Shown: positions 8,607-15,742 of the stretch, piece after piece
How the letters are laid out: each line of letters opens with the position of its first letter
How positions within the stretch are numbered: the first letter of the stretch is position 1
Assembly: GCA_902778455.1 (NCBI GenBank)
Contig: CACYXR010000015.1
Location: forward strand, 1 to 64,000
Length of the DNA stretch: 64,000 bases
Reading direction: 5' to 3'
Origin: an uncultured Selenomonadaceae bacterium
GTDB taxonomy: Bacteria; Bacillota; Negativicutes; Selenomonadales; Selenomonadaceae
Made by a program: the position numbers and the translations under genes
Notes under the pieces: model-generated
What the model saw: only the letters and a program-made list of their open reading frames with translations
Database searches by the model: none
Told to the model about the DNA's origin: nothing

Positions 8607-8621
8607 AACCGTTCCCTCATT

Positions 8622-9641
8622 TCACGATAGATTTTCCGTCGTCTCGACCATCGCAATCAGTTGTTCCAGCGGCGTATTCGGCGCCACCGAGCAGTCCGGC
8701 GAAATCAGCGCCGCGCCGTCCTCCGCAGATTTTTTCACAGCCGCCGCCACGTCCTCGGGCATCCCCTCCAGCAGCGCCTTGATGGGATGCACCGCGCCAA
8801 GGATCGGCGTCTTGATTCCCGCCTCGTCAAATTTTTGCCGCGCCGCCGAAATGTCCACCGCCGACTCCACGCTGATCGCGTCCGCCCCTGTCGCCGCGAT
8901 GTCCGGCATGACCTGGTCCAACTTGCCGCAAATATGAACGATGACCGGGATGCGCTTCGCCACCGAATCAATGACCTTCTTTTCATAGGGCGCGGCCAAC
9001 GCACGATAAGTGCGCGGGCTGATCATGTCGAGGGAAGCCATCATGTCTTCGATGACGATAGCCTCCGCCCCCGCTTCGATTACCGCGTTCGCGTACTGTA
9101 TCGCCGTTTCCGTCGCCGCCTCGATATACGGTACGATACTGTCCGGCTTTTTCAGGCTCGCCTTGAGCAGCGCGGAAATGCCCACAAGGTTCGCCGCCAC
9201 GCTGAACGGTCCGACGATGCTGCCCATGACGACGGCCTCGTCTCCAACGTCCCGCTTCAGGATGCGGATGGCTTCCAGGATTGCCGGAATGCGTCCTTTC
9301 TTCACGAAATCCTCCGGAATTTTCGGCTCGTCGCCGATTTGGTACGGATGTACCGCAATGCTGGGGATATGCGTCTTGCCGCCGTCCTTGATGGCCGCGC
9401 CGTAAATCTCCGCCTCGACGGTCTGACAATACGGCACGCGCACCGCGCCTAAACCAATCACCGCAGCGCCGCCCGCCGCCAATCTCGCCATCGGCTCCGC
9501 CTCGTAATGCGCCTCCGGCCAATAGGCGCCGGTCTTTTCCATCAATTCATAGGTCGCGTACTGACAAACGCTGATGGCGGCCACTTTTTCCTTTTCGCCC
9601 CGAAGCACGCCCAGTACCCGTTCTTTTTTCGTCGTTCCCAT
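8622..9641 (-). CDS. URO-D-fold methylcorrinoid methyltransferase (MtaA/MtbA family)
   Basis: 339 residues. The start ATG 9641 is chosen for its upstream GAAGGGAAGATGTGAA and for the normal MtaA-like beginning TTKERVLGVLRGEK. Zinc ligands of the MtaA/MtbA type are visible: VIVHICGKL (His-x-Cys) and SPDCSVAPNTP (distal Cys). GSIVGPFSVAANL and EDMMASLDMISPR are further family segments. In methanogens the family moves methyl from a corrinoid protein to coenzyme M. In bacteria, homologues accompany corrinoid systems with other or unknown acceptors. It is the first gene of the tight four-gene run 9641 to 4888 and follows a terminator at 9673-9713, so this run may have its own promoter. A second, shorter paralogue is at 5745-6647. 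Confidence 0.85.
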   Translation of the reverse strand: MGTTKKERVLGVLRGEKEKVAAISVCQYATYELMEKTGAYWPEAHYEAEPMARLAAGGAAVIGLGAVRVPYCQTVEAEIYGAAIKDGGKTHIPSIAVHPYQIGDEPKIPEDFVKKGRIPAILEAIRILKRDVGDEAVVMGSIVGPFSVAANLVGISALLKASLKKPDSIVPYIEAATETAIQYANAVIEAGAEAIVIEDMMASLDMISPRTYRALAAPYEKKVIDSVAKRIPVIVHICGKLDQVMPDIAATGADAISVESAVDISAARQKFDEAGIKTPILGAVHPIKALLEGMPEDVAAAVKKSAEDGAALISPDCSVAPNTPLEQLIAMVETTENLS

Positions 9642-9672
9642 TTCACATCTTCCCTTCAAAAAAAATAAAAAA

Positions 9673-9713
9673 GAGGCTTCAAGCAAGACACCAATGTGTC
9701 TGCTCAAAGCCTC
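9673..9713 (-). terminator. Terminator between yezD-like gene and methyltransferase
   Basis: Imperfect long stem (GAGGCTT...GACAC with GTGTC...AAGCCTC) around loop CAAT, followed on the minus strand by a long T-rich run. Confidence 0.75.
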
Positions 9714-9737
9714 CGTTTTTTCGGTCAGCCTAAACTA

Positions 9738-10085
9738 TTAAATTCCTTCGCCGTCCAACCCCGTGAACCGGCTCCGCGTCAATCGCTCCACCTGCCGCAC
9801 CGCGCCGTCCTTCAGCGTGATGATGACCTGCCCGTAAGGCAAATCCCGGAATGACTGGCGAATTTTTTCCGGCAAGTGCCCATCGCAAGCCACGTCCGGT
9901 TTCCCGACCCGCGCCGTGAAAAGCGTATCGCCGCCGATACGTTCCTCCCGCTCCACGGAAACCAGCCGCGAATCCTGCGCGGTCAGCACGATCCGTCCGC
10001 TGCCGATTTCCGACAGCCCGCGCGCAATAAACGCCATCGCCCCGCAGGGAATTTCACCGGGACGGAGACCGCGCTTCTGCTCCAT
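9738..10085 (-). CDS. Protein with two YezD-like (DUF2292) repeats
   Basis: 115 residues. I see two copies of a motif of about 40 residues, with the pattern gly-x-ile/val-x-leu/thr, a basic or acidic turn, then VxVER or VRQVERLTRSRF. Repeat 1 is IGSGRIVLTAQDSRLVSVE; repeat 2 is YGQVIITLKDGAVRQVER. This matches the small YezD/DUF2292 family, normally a single repeat of about 55 residues, often found near sulfur-metabolism genes. The start ATG 10085 has AAGGGGGAATGGGAT; earlier in-frame ATGs have no such site. It lies about 120 nt downstream of larE in the same direction and before a terminator. Biochemical function is unknown; association with sulfur handling is an inference from family context. 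Confidence 0.65.
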   Translation of the reverse strand: MEQKRGLRPGEIPCGAMAFIARGLSEIGSGRIVLTAQDSRLVSVEREERIGGDTLFTARVGKPDVACDGHLPEKIRQSFRDLPYGQVIITLKDGAVRQVERLTRSRFTGLDGEGI

Positions 10086-10203
10086 ATCCCATTCCCCCTT
10101 TGGCATCTTAATATCGGCGTTTCCTATAACGGGTATTATAGAGCGAAAATCATAGTTTGTCAATGGGTTATTGCCCGACAAATCGGTTTCAGCCTTGCGC
10201 TTT

Positions 10204-11001
10204 CTACAGCACCTCGTTCGTGCTGCCCGTGCGATAGCCGATAAGATCGAGTGTCGTGTAAGTGAAACCGAGGCTTTTCAACGCGGCGGATAATTCCTCG
10301 CGATGCGCCATGATTTCCCGAAACGCCCCCGTCTCCACCTCAATACGCGCAAGATTGCCGTGATGGCGGATTCGGAGCTGTCCCTTGGCGAACGGTCGGA
10401 TCATTTTTTCCGCATTCTCAACCTGTGCAAGCCGTTCCGGCGTCAGCGAAAGGCCGTACTCCACGCGGGATGCGAGACAGGCCGCGCTGGGCTTGTCCGC
10501 GACGGCAAGCCCCCACGTCCGCGCCTGCGCGCGGATGTCCGCCTTCGTCCAGCCGCATTCCATGAACGGGGAAATCACCATCGGCGCCAGTTCCTCGACG
10601 GCTCTCATCCCGGGGCGGTAGTCTCCTTTGTCGTCGAGATTGCCGCCGTCGGCCACATAGGCGAAACCGTTTTCTTTCGCCCAGGCGCAAAGCTTTTCAA
10701 AGCGCCCGCGCTTGCAGTAATAGCAGCGGTCCTTATCGTTCCTGACAACATCGGGATTGTCGAGATCATGGGCGTCCAAGACAATATGACGAATCCCGGC
10801 CGCCCGTGCCATCGCCGCCGCGTCGGCCAATTCGTCAGCCGACAAAAGCTCCGACCGTGCGGTAACAGCGACAGCTTTCTCCCCCAACGCCATCGCCGCC
10901 GCCTTCGCCAAGGTCGAGCTGTCCACACCGCCGGAAAGCGCAACAACAAGACTGCCGCAGGCTTTCAAGCGGTCAAGCAGCGCACACAATTTTTCCGCCA
11001 C
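10204..11001 (-). CDS. larE: LarE-type ATP-dependent sacrificial sulfur transferase
   Basis: 265 residues, the normal LarE length. The N-terminal PP-loop ATP pyrophosphatase signature is SGGVDSS at 23-29. Downstream are RCYYCKR, GGNLDDKGDYRPGMRA and KPSAACLASR; the last holds the cysteine that gives up its sulfur in characterised LarE. LarE adds sulfur to the nicotinate-derived precursor of the lactate racemase nickel pincer, together with LarB and LarC. Neither partner is visible in this window. Its neighbours are an ECF transporter S component and a double-YezD protein inside a corrinoid methyltransferase region. Either the lar partners are elsewhere or this LarE thiolates something else. 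Confidence 0.85.
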   Translation of the reverse strand: MAEKLCALLDRLKACGSLVVALSGGVDSSTLAKAAAMALGEKAVAVTARSELLSADELADAAAMARAAGIRHIVLDAHDLDNPDVVRNDKDRCYYCKRGRFEKLCAWAKENGFAYVADGGNLDDKGDYRPGMRAVEELAPMVISPFMECGWTKADIRAQARTWGLAVADKPSAACLASRVEYGLSLTPERLAQVENAEKMIRPFAKGQLRIRHHGNLARIEVETGAFREIMAHREELSAALKSLGFTYTTLDLIGYRTGSTNEVL

Positions 11002-11070
11002 GGCCCTCCCTCCTTCGCGTTCATAAAAATGCCGTAATCATTTTAAGCAACATTTATCGTATTTCATCCA

Positions 11071-11607
11071 TCAACGAGAAAGCCCGGCACGGCTCAGCGC
11101 GCCGCCTGCGAGACACGCGGCGGCGATATTGACCGCGCTTTTGACAAGCAGCCCCGGCGTGGAAGCGAGGCCAAGAGCCAAGCTGTCATAAAGGAACGCG
11201 CCTGCCAGCGTATAGCCTGCCGTCATGAACAGGCACGCTGCAACCATGCCGCCAATAACGCGCACCGAAAACAATTTAGGCGCATTATTTCCGTCCAGCG
11301 CCACGCGATAAAAAATATCCGCCATGACCGCCTTGATAATCAGCGTCGGCAGAATCCAGACGGGAAATCCTCCCGCCAAATCGGCCAAGGCCGAGCCGAA
11401 GGCCCCGGCGAATATCCCCGCCCTGCGCCCCGCAAGAACCACAGCGAGGAAAATCGCCCCATCGCCCAGATGCGCGTAACCCAGCGGAATCGGAATCTGC
11501 GGCACGAACGTCGCGATGAACACGAATGCCGCCATTACCCCCGCGACACAAATTTCTTTCGCCGAAATCCGCGGCGCAGCGACAAATTCAGATTTGGACA
11601 TGAACAT
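11071..11607 (-). CDS. ECF transporter substrate-binding (S) component
   Basis: 178 residues with about five to six transmembrane segments. PLGYAHLGDGAIFLA followed by GRRAGIFAGAFGSALADLAGGFP is typical of S components related to the PF07155/PF12822 group, which bind vitamins or metal-cofactor precursors. The start at 11607 has AAAGGGGATT. It would work with shared EcfA/A'/T energising subunits that are not in this window. The ligand cannot be read from the sequence. Position between an MtmB-like methyltransferase and larE makes a corrinoid precursor, a nicotinate-type compound or a substrate of the pathway possible. Family confidence is good, ligand confidence low. Confidence 0.8.
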   Translation of the reverse strand: MFMSKSEFVAAPRISAKEICVAGVMAAFVFIATFVPQIPIPLGYAHLGDGAIFLAVVLAGRRAGIFAGAFGSALADLAGGFPVWILPTLIIKAVMADIFYRVALDGNNAPKLFSVRVIGGMVAACLFMTAGYTLAGAFLYDSLALGLASTPGLLVKSAVNIAAACLAGGALSRAGLSR

Positions 11608-11632
11608 AATCCCCTTTCATTCCAATCCTATC

Positions 11633-11680
11633 GCAAAAGAACTTTATGGAACCTCTGGATTTCCATAAAGCTCTTTTTGC
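11633..11680 (-). terminator. Hairpin after the MtmB-like gene
   Basis: Arms of about 19 nt (11633-11651 and 11661-11680, centred on TTATGGAA/TTCCATAA) with A/T-rich flanks. Lies between 11721 and 11607. Confidence 0.6.
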
Positions 11681-11720
11681 ATTTTCCCATTATACTTCTA
11701 TACTTTGTCTTTGTAAACGT

Positions 11721-13136
11721 TTATTTGATCGGCAGGCCCATTTCGCGCAGCTCCGCTTTGACCTTGTTGTAAATCGCGAGATACTCCGGCTTCGGCTGCA
11801 CCGTCTCGAGATCGTAGACCGTACGGAAATCTCCGCCCTTCGTATGGAGCGTGCGGTTGTCGATCAGCGGCTGGTACTTCGGCAGGATCTTGTTGACGAG
11901 ATCGTTCGCCTGTACCCGTGTGAGCCGCGCCTTGCCCACGGCGCGCCCGACTTCCGCCGCGAAGCGCGCGCCGAGGCCGCAGGCGTGGTCGAGGCCGGCG
12001 CTCTGGTGACCGGTGCCGCCCGCCACGAGGAAGCCCAGCGTCGCGCTGCCGATGGCGCCCGCCGCCGTCTCCCAGAAATATTCCTCACTTCCGATGCCCG
12101 CGGTCATCTGCCAGGCCGCGCCGACAAGGGACGGGAAGTGCGTATGCTTCTGGAACGCTGCGCCGCCGTAGTTCGCAACATAAAGCGCGTACTTGCTGCT
12201 GTTCGAGAAGTACAGCGCATCCGTCGGCCATGTGCCGAGGATTGTCGGCTCATACAACATGACGTAAGCGAGAAGGTCCGCGACGCCGTTGACCGCCGAG
12301 GTGGCCGGACCGCCTGCCGCGCCGCCGATGTAGGACTGCAGGATGCCCCAGATATTCGCGCCGTACTGATGCCAGAAATAGGCGCGGCACATCTGGTCGT
12401 AATCCGTTTTCAGCTGCGGCATGATATAGACATGGCGCACATCGCCCTTGCCGACGCCCCAGAGCGGATTCGCCGCCGCCATCTCGGCGCGGAGGTTCAC
12501 CGGCGTCGAGCCGCCGTCCGCCAATCCGGGACGGTTGACGCGGCGCAGCACGTCCTTGACCGTCGAAACATGCTGGATTTCCGCCATCATCTCGAAGGGC
12601 GAGCCGGGCTTGACCGGAATGCCGTTGACTTTTTCCTTGACGCCCTGGAAATGCACATAATCGATCAGCGGCTCCTGCGCATAGGACAACGCGACTTTCT
12701 CATAGAGATCGTCGGAAATCGGGCCGAGGATTCGTCCCATCGTCCCCACCGGCGTGCGTCCGCTGTCGTAGTCCTCAAAGCCGCGGTGCGGGATCGTGAC
12801 CGCGTCCTTGCCCTCGCCCAGCGTCACCTCCGTGGGCAGGTTTTCCAACGCGTCCTCCAGCTCGTCCTCGGTGAACGTGATGCGGCGCTCCGTCGATACG
12901 TTCAGGATGCCCACGTCGAGCAGCAGTTCCTTGCCCGCCTGCCAGATCGCATCCAGCTCGTCGTCGTCCGTCGGCACGACCTTGCCCGGCGCATATTCGA
13001 TGTTGTACTTCTTCGTCAATTCCTTCAATCGCGGCCAGTAAATCTTCGTGTCAAATTCCTTCTGGAACGCAATCGGCCCCGTTTCACCGCGTCCCCAATA
13101 CTCAATGAATTTACCTTTCGTTCCATGTACGCTCAT
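11721..13136 (-). CDS. MtmB-family corrinoid methyltransferase lacking pyrrolysine
   Basis: 471 residues. The start ATG 13136 has GGAGGAGAGTTGT. Segments recall archaeal monomethylamine methyltransferase MtmB as I remember it: an early VPTDDDELDAIWQAGKELLLDVGI, FTEDELEDAL, GPISDD, NRPGLADGG and a C-terminal YDLETVQP. At the site where MtmB carries pyrrolysine (RPG-MGV-Pyl-G), this protein reads RPG-LAD-G-G, so Gly208 replaces Pyl. The frame is uninterrupted, with no in-frame TAG. Pyl is thought to activate methylamine, so a different substrate, perhaps a quaternary amine as with non-Pyl MttB relatives, is likely. The corrinoid partner is the upstream gene 13355-13999. A 218-nt gap with two parS sites separates them. 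Confidence 0.8.
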   Translation of the reverse strand: MSVHGTKGKFIEYWGRGETGPIAFQKEFDTKIYWPRLKELTKKYNIEYAPGKVVPTDDDELDAIWQAGKELLLDVGILNVSTERRITFTEDELEDALENLPTEVTLGEGKDAVTIPHRGFEDYDSGRTPVGTMGRILGPISDDLYEKVALSYAQEPLIDYVHFQGVKEKVNGIPVKPGSPFEMMAEIQHVSTVKDVLRRVNRPGLADGGSTPVNLRAEMAAANPLWGVGKGDVRHVYIMPQLKTDYDQMCRAYFWHQYGANIWGILQSYIGGAAGGPATSAVNGVADLLAYVMLYEPTILGTWPTDALYFSNSSKYALYVANYGGAAFQKHTHFPSLVGAAWQMTAGIGSEEYFWETAAGAIGSATLGFLVAGGTGHQSAGLDHACGLGARFAAEVGRAVGKARLTRVQANDLVNKILPKYQPLIDNRTLHTKGGDFRTVYDLETVQPKPEYLAIYNKVKAELREMGLPIK

Positions 13137-13188
13137 ACAACTCTCCTCCATCTATCCTCTTTCATTTTATTTTCAGGTTATGTTCCAT

Positions 13189-13204
13189 TGTTTCACGTGA
13201 AACA
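13189..13204. promoter_or_regulatory. parS: parS site 1 (ParB/Spo0J binding)
   Basis: Perfect 16-bp palindrome TGTTTCACGTGAAACA, identical to the consensus parS. The preceding 29 bases (13160-13188) are nearly the same as those flanking the site at 53179, in inverted orientation. Confidence 0.92.
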
Positions 13205-13320
13205 TTTTTTCGAAAATCATTTTTCCTGCACCGCAAAATATTTCAACTCAAAATCTCTTAAAACGCTTGTATTTTCGCGGTTTTCATAAATTGTGCAAAA
13301 ATTTTCAGGTTATGTTCGAA

Positions 13321-13336
13321 TGTTTCACGTGAAACA
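13321..13336. promoter_or_regulatory. parS: parS site 2
   Basis: Second perfect TGTTTCACGTGAAACA, 132 bp from site 1 and in the same gap. The block TTTTCAGGTTATGTTC plus 3 nt precedes it exactly as at site 1. Confidence 0.92.
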
Positions 13337-13354
13337 TTCGGAAATGATTTCCCA

Positions 13355-13999
13355 TTACGCGACGTGCAGCAGCTTTTTCGCGATTTCCACCGTGGCGATC
13401 GCGTCCTGGCCGTAGCCGTCCGCCTTGATCTCGTCAGCCCATTCCTGCGTGACCACGCCGCCGCCGACCAGCACGATGTAATTGTCCCTGACGCCCTTCG
13501 CTTCGAGAAAGTCGATCAGATCTTTCTGCACCGGGCGCGTCGTGGACATCAGCGCGGCAACCGCGATAATCTTCGCGTCTATCTTCTTCGCCTCTTCGAG
13601 GAAGCGGGACGGCGCCACGTCCACGCCGAGATCGTGCACGTCGAAGCCTGCCGTCGTCAGGAACGTGGCTACCATGTCCTTGCCCACCTGATGCACATCG
13701 CCCTGGATCGTGCCGATGACCACGGGGATGGCCTTCTCGCCCTCTTTGTGCGTCTTCTTCAGCTCCGGTTCCAAAATCTCCAGCGCCGCCTTGAACGCGT
13801 CGGAAGCCAACATGATTTCCGGCAGGAACACTTCCATCTTCTCAAACGCCTCGCCGAGCTCGTTCAATCCTTCCGCCAGCGCACCGATGGCCTTCACCGG
13901 ATCGACGCCCTCGGCCACGGCCTCCTTCGCGGCTTCCAGCGCCGCGTCCTCGTCAAACTCCAAAATCGCGCCTTTCAGCTTTCCCAATACATCTACCAT
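13355..13999 (-). CDS. Corrinoid (methylamine-type) methyl-carrier protein, MtmC/MttC family
   Basis: 214 residues. The N-terminal helical cap (1-88, with EGLNELGEAFEKMEVFLPEIM) is followed by a Rossmann-like B12 domain with the cobalt-ligand motif D101-V-H103-Q-V-G106. ALMSTT (the Ser-x-Leu/Thr-type site) and VGGGVV complete the dimethylbenzimidazole pocket. Such proteins accept a methyl on Co(I) from an MtmB/MttB-type enzyme and pass it to a second methyltransferase. The start at 13999 has AAAGGATG upstream. The gene is first in the cluster, behind a promoter, a leader hairpin and a putative LysR site, and is followed by the MtmB-like gene. This placement strongly suggests it is the dedicated corrinoid partner. 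Confidence 0.92.
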   Translation of the reverse strand: MVDVLGKLKGAILEFDEDAALEAAKEAVAEGVDPVKAIGALAEGLNELGEAFEKMEVFLPEIMLASDAFKAALEILEPELKKTHKEGEKAIPVVIGTIQGDVHQVGKDMVATFLTTAGFDVHDLGVDVAPSRFLEEAKKIDAKIIAVAALMSTTRPVQKDLIDFLEAKGVRDNYIVLVGGGVVTQEWADEIKADGYGQDAIATVEIAKKLLHVA

Positions 14000-14092
14000 G
14001 CTTCATACATCCTTTCATTCAAATAATATAAACGGTCATCTTCATGCGCCCATACAATCTTCCTTCATATTCATCCCCCCCAAAACATAAAT

Positions 14093-14135
14093 GAAGGCCG
14101 GACGAAAAACGAAATCGTTCTTCTGTCCGGCCTTC
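14093..14135 (-). promoter_or_regulatory. GC-rich hairpin in the leader of the corrinoid operon
   Basis: Perfect 11-bp arms GAAGGCCGGAC (14093-14103) and GTCCGGCCTTC (14125-14135), with extra pairing inside. It lies between the predicted promoter and the corrinoid gene, so it could attenuate the operon. It may instead simply terminate lysR read-through, as there is no clear T-run. Confidence 0.5.
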
Positions 14136-14183
14136 AGTCTTTCTGATCAGCCTGTGTATCTGTATTGACCTTTCATGTTTCGC

Positions 14184-14212
14184 ATTATAGCATCTTCGTG
14201 CCCTATTGAAAA
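14184..14212 (-). promoter_or_regulatory. Predicted promoter of the corrinoid operon
   Basis: TATAAT at 14189-14184 (minus) with a weak TTTTCA -35 at a 17-nt spacing. The start point would be near 14177, giving a 178-nt leader. Confidence 0.5.
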
Positions 14213-14235
14213 ATCCTTAAAACCTATTGTCAGCC

Positions 14236-14250
14236 ATAGGAGAATCCTAT
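14236..14250. promoter_or_regulatory. Putative LysR-type operator
   Basis: ATAGGAGAATCCTAT, a perfect 6+3+6 inverted repeat. Its centre is about 66 nt upstream of the predicted start point of the corrinoid operon, the usual position of a LysR recognition site. It overlaps the last codon of the lysR gene. Confidence 0.4.
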
Positions 14251-15176
14251 ACCACTTCTTTCGGTTTCGTCAGCCCCATCTTCTCGACGGTTTCTTCCAG
14301 CGACGCCATGAAGGCGTGCCCCAATTCCGTCATCCTGCGGTCTGCATGGCGGATCACGCCGACGGTCATGACCTCGTCCGACTCCAGCGGGACGGCAATA
14401 ATATCCCGTCCGTGCAGGAACGAGGGCAGGACGCCCGTCGTTAAAATATACGCATCGAGCTTCATCAGGAAATTCACCACCGCCGCCCTGTCGGTGACAA
14501 GGACGCGCTGCCGCATCTGCCGCTCGCTGCCGATCTCCTCGGCAAAGTAGGAGGGATTTTCCTCGCCCTGGTCAAAAGTAACGCAAGGAAAAACATCCAA
14601 ATCATTGAACGTGACGGACGCCTGTTTCGCCAGCGGGTGCTTGCGGTACAGGAACACATGGGGGCGCGCCATGAACAGCGGCGAAAAGACGAGGCGGCTC
14701 TCCTTCAGCAGCTTCCGGAGCATGACCTCATTGGAACGGCTCATATAAAGGACGCCGATCTCGCTTTTGAAATTCTTGACGTTCTCGATGATCTTCCCGG
14801 TGCGCTCCTCCAGCAGAGAAAACTCGTAATCGTCGCCGCCGTGCGCCTTGACCAGCTCGACAAACGCGCTGGCGGCAAAGGTGTAGTGCTGGGTCGAAAC
14901 GGAAAAATACCGCTTGACGTTCTTGCCGTTGTATCGATCCTCCAACAGCCGCATTTGCTCGACCACCTGCCGCGCGTAACCGAGAAAGTTGCGCCCCTCG
15001 TCGGTGGGCTTCATGCCCCGCGAGCTTCGGACGAAAAGCGTCTGCTGTATTTCCTGCTCCAGCGAGGACAACGACTCGGTCAGACTCGGCTGGGAAATAA
15101 AAAGATGTCGAGCCGCAAGGCTCACCGAGCCGTACTTCGCGACGGCCAGCGCATATTTTAGCTGAAGAAGCGTCAT
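14247..15176 (-). CDS. LysR-family transcriptional regulator
   Basis: 309 residues. The N-terminal winged helix-turn-helix (LLQLKYALAVAKYGSVSLAA, with recognition helix SQPSLTESLSSLE) is followed by a type 2 periplasmic-binding-protein effector domain. STQHYTFAASAFVELVK resembles the CysB/Cbl-like subgroup, which sense small organic or sulfur compounds. The gene overlaps the iscU-like gene by ATGA, so it is translated with it, yet it ends just before the corrinoid operon. It probably activates that operon in response to its substrate, using the inverted repeat at 14236. Target assignment rests on position only. Confidence 0.85.
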   Translation of the reverse strand: MTLLQLKYALAVAKYGSVSLAARHLFISQPSLTESLSSLEQEIQQTLFVRSSRGMKPTDEGRNFLGYARQVVEQMRLLEDRYNGKNVKRYFSVSTQHYTFAASAFVELVKAHGGDDYEFSLLEERTGKIIENVKNFKSEIGVLYMSRSNEVMLRKLLKESRLVFSPLFMARPHVFLYRKHPLAKQASVTFNDLDVFPCVTFDQGEENPSYFAEEIGSERQMRQRVLVTDRAAVVNFLMKLDAYILTTGVLPSFLHGRDIIAVPLESDEVMTVGVIRHADRRMTELGHAFMASLEETVEKMGLTKPKEVV

Positions 15177-15688
15177 TCGCGTCCCCTCCGGCGCCGTCCT
15201 TCGACGGCGTAATCATGCTTAAGGAACCACTGAATAAGTCCCTCCGCGAAACAGTCCACTGGACTATTTCGCTGCCGGGTCTTTTTCCGCCTGTCGTCGT
15301 CAAATCCCTCTCGACGTCCCTGCTTGCTGCGATAATCCTCGATTGCCGCCTGGATGGCTTCCTCCGCCAAAACGGAGCAATGGAGCTTATGCGCGGGCAG
15401 CCCGTCCAAAGCCTCTGTCACTGCCTTGTTCGTCAGCGTCAGCACTTCGCTGACCGGCTTGCCCTTGATCAGTTCCGTCGCCATGGAGCTGGACGCAATC
15501 GCCGAACCGCAGCCGAAGGTCTCAAACTTCACATCCGAAACCACATCGTCGTCAATCTTCAGATAAATCTTCATAATGTCGCCGCATTTCGCGTTGCCCA
15601 CCTCGCCGACCCCGTCAGCGTTCTCGATACTCCCCACATTCCGCGGATTGCGAAAATGATCCATAACCTTTTCACTGTATAATGCCAT
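15173..15688 (-). CDS. iscU: IscU/NifU-type Fe-S scaffold with abnormal C-terminal tail
   Basis: 171 residues. The first 120 or so form a standard IscU scaffold: SEKVMDHFRNPRNVG, NAKCGDIMKI (Cys35), TFGCGSAIASSSM (Cys60) and LHCSVLAEEAI (Cys103), with Asp37 in CGD. It assembles [2Fe-2S] and [4Fe-4S] clusters with the desulfurase just upstream. The tail after about residue 122 (SKQGRREGFDDDRRKK...NSPVDCFAEGL...) is not part of the family. It is encoded by DNA containing a 27-bp palindrome at 15246-15272, a REP-like insertion that seems to have replaced the original stop. The tail ends by ATGA overlap with lysR. The start has GGAGGCATTGGGAT. The core should work if the tail is tolerated. Confidence 0.85.
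   Translation of the reverse strand: MALYSEKVMDHFRNPRNVGSIENADGVGEVGNAKCGDIMKIYLKIDDDVVSDVKFETFGCGSAIASSSMATELIKGKPVSEVLTLTNKAVTEALDGLPAHKLHCSVLAEEAIQAAIEDYRSKQGRREGFDDDRRKKTRQRNSPVDCFAEGLIQWFLKHDYAVEGRRRRGRE
15246..15272. repeat. REP-like palindrome inside the iscU tail
   Basis: GCGAAACAGTCCA, a central C, then TGGACTATTTCGC; the arms pair with one mismatch. Related AGTCCACTGGACT palindromes are common intergenic repeats in several Firmicutes, from memory. I see no other copy in this window. Confidence 0.6.
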
Positions 15689-15713
15689 ATCCCAATGCCT
15701 CCTTTTTTTCTAA

Positions 15714-15734
15714 GCCCTCCCCTCTGGGGAAGGC
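15714..15734. repeat. Small GC hairpin unit between iscS and iscU
   Basis: CCTCCCCTCTGGGGAAGG-type palindrome. It matches the terminal arm of the larger repeat at 56038-56190 (TTCCCCTCTGGGGAAGG), so it is probably a solo end of that element. Confidence 0.5.
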
Positions 15735-15742
15735 TCTTTTCA

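Noticed and set aside
11721-13136. Pyrrolysine (amber) readthrough in the methyltransferase
   Set aside because: The frame has no internal TAG, and Gly occupies the Pyl site.
11646-13289. Long plus-strand frame (about 547 codons) opposite the MtmB-like gene
   Set aside because: Codon structure and homology lie on the minus strand; GC-rich third positions leave long mirror frames. No ribosome site or known domain.
13189-13336. Chromosome origin at the paired parS sites
   Set aside because: No dnaA, dnaN or DnaA-box cluster is seen; parS sites can lie far from oriC.
14000-14246. Cobalamin riboswitch before the corrinoid gene
   Set aside because: No B12-box-like sequence or matching fold was seen; only a simple hairpin.
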